This document shows, one piece after another, positions 40,428 to 42,790 of a DNA stretch of 42,790 nucleotides (the first letter of the stretch is position 1; every line of letters begins with the position of its first letter). The notes below the pieces were generated by a model, which did no database searches, was not told the DNA's origin, and saw only the letters and a list, made by a program, of their open reading frames with translations. The position numbers and the translations under genes are program-made. The DNA lies in the NCBI GenBank assembly GCA_964643965.1, contig CAZXVH010000032.1, positions 1 to 42,790 of the forward strand, read 5' to 3'. The stretch comes from GCA-2746795 sp964643965 (lineage in GTDB: Bacteria; Chloroflexota; Anaerolineae; Promineifilales; Promineifilaceae).

Positions 40428-42764
40428 CTATTCCACCTTGTCTGTTTGTTTGGGGGTGTAGCCGGCTTTTTCCAGTTCGGCCACCAGGCTGTCTACCGCC
40501 TCAGCCGGGATGATGATCAGGCCGGGTGAGATTTCGGCGACGAGGTATTTTTCCAGAGAAGTGGCGGCTTTCATTTCCGCCAGCGCATATTCGTCGCCAA
40601 ATTCGATGACGGTGACTTTTTCATAGAGCCGCACCTGCCCGTAAGCCTCCCACCAGGCGCTCAACTGCTGCTGCATGGCTGCGGGCATGGGGAGGGGCAG
40701 GTATTCTTGCCAACCTTTTAGCAGCTGCGCCAACGTTTTGCCGTTCTCAAAGTTCTGATGCACGGCCGCCCCGGATAGGCGGTAGATAAAACGATTAGGC
40801 AGCGCTTCTTCCAGTTTGGCGAGGTTGTCCAGGTAGTTGTGGGTTTGGGCGCTAACGGCCGTGGGCAGCACGGTAATGAGATCATCTTGAATGGTAACGG
40901 CGTCAGCGGCGGCTGGGGGAGAAACGGCCGTTTCCGCCTTGCCACTCCCCATCTCTGTTAACGGCACAGTGTCCACCCGGTCGAAATATAAATCGCCCAA
41001 ACCATGCAGGCGGAAGGCGACCAGTTTGCCGTATTCCAGGCTGATGTCGGCCAGCCCCAGCCAATGCAGCGGCCCCTGAATCATCTGTTGGATGAATGCG
41101 CCCTGCGCCATGTTCCAGTCCGCTTTGTTGGCGGCCGTGTCCAGGGGACGCTCCCCTTCCGCTAAAAACCAATCCGGGCGCGCGTCGCCGCTGAACGGCA
41201 TGGGGTTCCAACTCCAGGCGTCGAAGCGGGGCCAGATGGGATGCAGCAGGTCACAAACGTCGCGCAGGCTGAACCAGCGGTCATCGGGCAAATCGGCCAG
41301 CAGCCGCAGCGCCTGGCCGCGAAACAAGGTCAACAGGTTATATATATCTTTTGGCTTCTGGATTTGATAGTAGCGACTGCGTCCTCGTTTTAGCTGGAGT
41401 GACGGCCGTTCCGCCACCATCAGCCACATTTCGCTCCAGGCCATTGTCGTGAAGAAATAAGTCCGCGCCAAAATGGCCCACTGCGCTGCCTCATCTTGCT
41501 TTAAAAACTGCTCTTTCATCTCCGGCCACACCGTCACCGGGCTGCCCGGCTGCAACAGGCCGGCCGCCAGCAGCAGGTTGTAGATGAAGGTTGCCCGTGT
41601 TTCGTCACCGGCCAAGGGAGCCAGGCGGGCCAGGCTGTCGTCGGGCAGCGGTGGTGGGGGCGGCGGCACGGTCAGGTTGAATTTGGGATCGTATGTGTGG
41701 AGTTTGTTAGCCTGCTGCGCTTGCTTGATCTCCTCTGGCAAGTAATCCCATTCCTGTAAAATTTCATGGAACTTTTCCTGACGGGGACGAGGCATGGGCG
41801 GGCGCAGGGGCGGGCGGCTCTGCTCTAACAGTAGGAGGATTTGCTGGAGGCGCTGCAGAAACGGCCGTGGCTGTCCCAACTGCAAGCCGCTTTCAGCATG
41901 CGCCGGTAAGTCTGCTTCCGGCAGGCGGTCGGCCAATAAAGGGGGCAGCGCCCGGCGCACACTCGGGACCACAAAAGCGAGGTGCGGCGGGTAGGTGTAG
42001 ACGACGTTTCCGGGAATGGCGAGGCCGTTTTTGATTAAATTCTGCACATAGACGTCCGTTTTTTCATACTGGGTTAAGGCGCCCCACTGCTGCGCCAGGG
42101 CGGTCAGATGTTCTTGACGGTAAGGGATGGTGGGGTGCAATGTCGCCAGGGCGTCGTAAACCTGGCGATGTTCGTTGTTTAGCTTATGCAGGCTTTTGAG
42201 CAGGATACCCGGTTGGGTCAGCTGCCGGGTGATTTGCTGGATGATGTCATCTTTGCGTGTGCCGCTGATGGCCCAGCCCTGCTGTTTTGCCATCTGGCGC
42301 AGCTCTTGCACTTTGTAAAGTTGGTGGAGCCAGTTTTGCCAGGCTTGCTCGTATTCCCAGAGGCGGCTGGCATAGGGAGCGATGAGCCAGGGGGGTTTTT
42401 GCTTAGGAACGGCCGTTGTCGGTGGCTGAATGGCAAACGTTTCAATAAGCGCCGGGGCTGGCGCTGGCGCGGCCCGTTCGATGACAAAACTATCCGGCAT
42501 TTCCAGCCAGAGCAGCAGCACGGCGGCGATGTGTTTGCAGTAGCCGCCCCAATCATAGGGGCAACTGCACACAGCCTGGATGCCATTTTCGTCCACGTCA
42601 ATTTCCACCGTATAGGTGCGGCTGCCTTTGACGTTAGCGCGGAGAGAACGGCCGTGGCGTACCGCCTGGTTCACCCGCGCCACATAGCCTCTGGCCTTTT
42701 TCAAGGAACTGGCTTTTACAACCTGCTTGATCTCTTTTTCGGTTAAAGTTTCGAGTGTTGGCAT
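40428..42764 (-). CDS. SWIM zinc-finger protein
   Basis: A 778-residue protein with a SWIM finger near the start: CSCPYDWGGYCKHIAAVLLL (C66, C68, C76, H78), complete for zinc binding. The remaining 680 residues contain winged-helix-like stretches (ELRQMAKQQGWAISGTRKDD, a SAP-like pattern for DNA binding) and no enzymatic motif. It is directly upstream of the XPB-N-like gene, a pairing seen in several bacterial lineages and thought to act in DNA processing. The ATG is preceded not by a ribosome site but by a heptamer-like leader. The gene is complete in the window. Confidence 0.85.
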   Translation of the reverse strand: MPTLETLTEKEIKQVVKASSLKKARGYVARVNQAVRHGRSLRANVKGSRTYTVEIDVDENGIQAVCSCPYDWGGYCKHIAAVLLLWLEMPDSFVIERAAPAPAPALIETFAIQPPTTAVPKQKPPWLIAPYASRLWEYEQAWQNWLHQLYKVQELRQMAKQQGWAISGTRKDDIIQQITRQLTQPGILLKSLHKLNNEHRQVYDALATLHPTIPYRQEHLTALAQQWGALTQYEKTDVYVQNLIKNGLAIPGNVVYTYPPHLAFVVPSVRRALPPLLADRLPEADLPAHAESGLQLGQPRPFLQRLQQILLLLEQSRPPLRPPMPRPRQEKFHEILQEWDYLPEEIKQAQQANKLHTYDPKFNLTVPPPPPPLPDDSLARLAPLAGDETRATFIYNLLLAAGLLQPGSPVTVWPEMKEQFLKQDEAAQWAILARTYFFTTMAWSEMWLMVAERPSLQLKRGRSRYYQIQKPKDIYNLLTLFRGQALRLLADLPDDRWFSLRDVCDLLHPIWPRFDAWSWNPMPFSGDARPDWFLAEGERPLDTAANKADWNMAQGAFIQQMIQGPLHWLGLADISLEYGKLVAFRLHGLGDLYFDRVDTVPLTEMGSGKAETAVSPPAAADAVTIQDDLITVLPTAVSAQTHNYLDNLAKLEEALPNRFIYRLSGAAVHQNFENGKTLAQLLKGWQEYLPLPMPAAMQQQLSAWWEAYGQVRLYEKVTVIEFGDEYALAEMKAATSLEKYLVAEISPGLIIIPAEAVDSLVAELEKAGYTPKQTDKVE

Positions 42765-42790
42765 TGTTTTAGTCGAGTAGTCATGTAGTC
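42765..42790 (-). repeat. Heptamer-like leader before the SWIM gene
   Basis: On the minus strand GACTACA, TGACTAC, TCGACTA, AAACA run directly into the ATG. It shares GACTAC/TCGACTA/AAAC with the leader at 29484-29533. The tract continues out of the window. Confidence 0.7.

Larger units (their letters stand above)
988..42661. repeat. Dispersed palindrome AACGGCCGTT (about 49 copies)
   Basis: A 10-bp perfect palindrome, spread evenly with about one exact copy per 0.9 kb and some 20 more 8-bp cores (ACGGCCGT). Examples: 1347, 2213, 7562, 12541, 18635, 22989, 25985, 31029, 34074, 37568, 40923. Most copies are within genes on both strands, read as xTAV (A-ACG-GCC-GTT) or NGR (AAC-GGC-CGT), rarely as RP[F/L]. 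Counts are by eye and may be off by a few. Confidence 0.93.

Overview
The window looks like a chromosomal piece of an uncultured Chloroflexota bacterium, most likely Anaerolineae. Support for this is lineage-flavoured protein architecture: a Cys-rich CPYFGLADD domain joined to a bacterial SH3 domain, SWIM/XPB-N-like gene pairs, Thr/Pro-rich linkers in surface proteins, and a complete CcmABCD set. GC is in the mid-50s. The placement is from family recognition, not a search. Two runs of exactly 100 N (2678-2777, 20572-20671) are scaffold gaps, so this is a draft or metagenome assembly.

Layout. 10-4195: a PLD-family lipoprotein and a small partner, an SH3-domain membrane protein, and a polyprenyl-phosphate sugar-1-phosphate transferase. 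4388-10764: rluD and lspA (overlapping), a GT39-type membrane glycosyltransferase, and the lipid II flippase murJ. 10878-17239: a two-TM unknown protein, then ccmABCD, ccdA, a TlpA/ResA thioredoxin and a DUF2085 membrane protein (haem export and thiol redox for cytochrome c maturation). 17322-26672: fabF, a large PPC-domain lipoprotein, a DEDDh exonuclease-DinG helicase fusion, an alpha/beta hydrolase and mutL. 26646-27179: two decayed genes, a frameshifted antitoxin-like small ORF and a histidine-kinase C-terminus. 27204-30964: tandem membrane paralogues, tRNA-Leu(CAA), an ECF sigma factor with a membrane anti-sigma candidate, and a zinc-ribbon Nudix hydrolase. 30961-35983: two coupled genes that each appear to join an HTH to an Sm/Hfq-like fold, a second Nudix enzyme, a nuclease-like DUF protein, a methyltransferase, an acidic unknown and a UPF0158 protein. 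36004-42764: a TPR protein, an XPB-N/helicase-associated protein and a SWIM zinc-finger protein in one leftward run.

The most unusual signals are not single genes. (1) The palindromic decamer AACGGCCGTT occurs about 49 times by my manual count, where well under one is expected. It lies mostly inside genes, read as TAV or NGR and rarely RP[F/L], and in mutL it coincides with a changed residue in a conserved ATPase motif. (2) Tracts with 7-bp periodicity abut the start codons of four unrelated genes, and a different heptamer family fills the space between convergent stop codons. (3) The coupled HTH plus Sm/Hfq-like gene pair (30961-32126) is the best candidate for an undescribed protein system.
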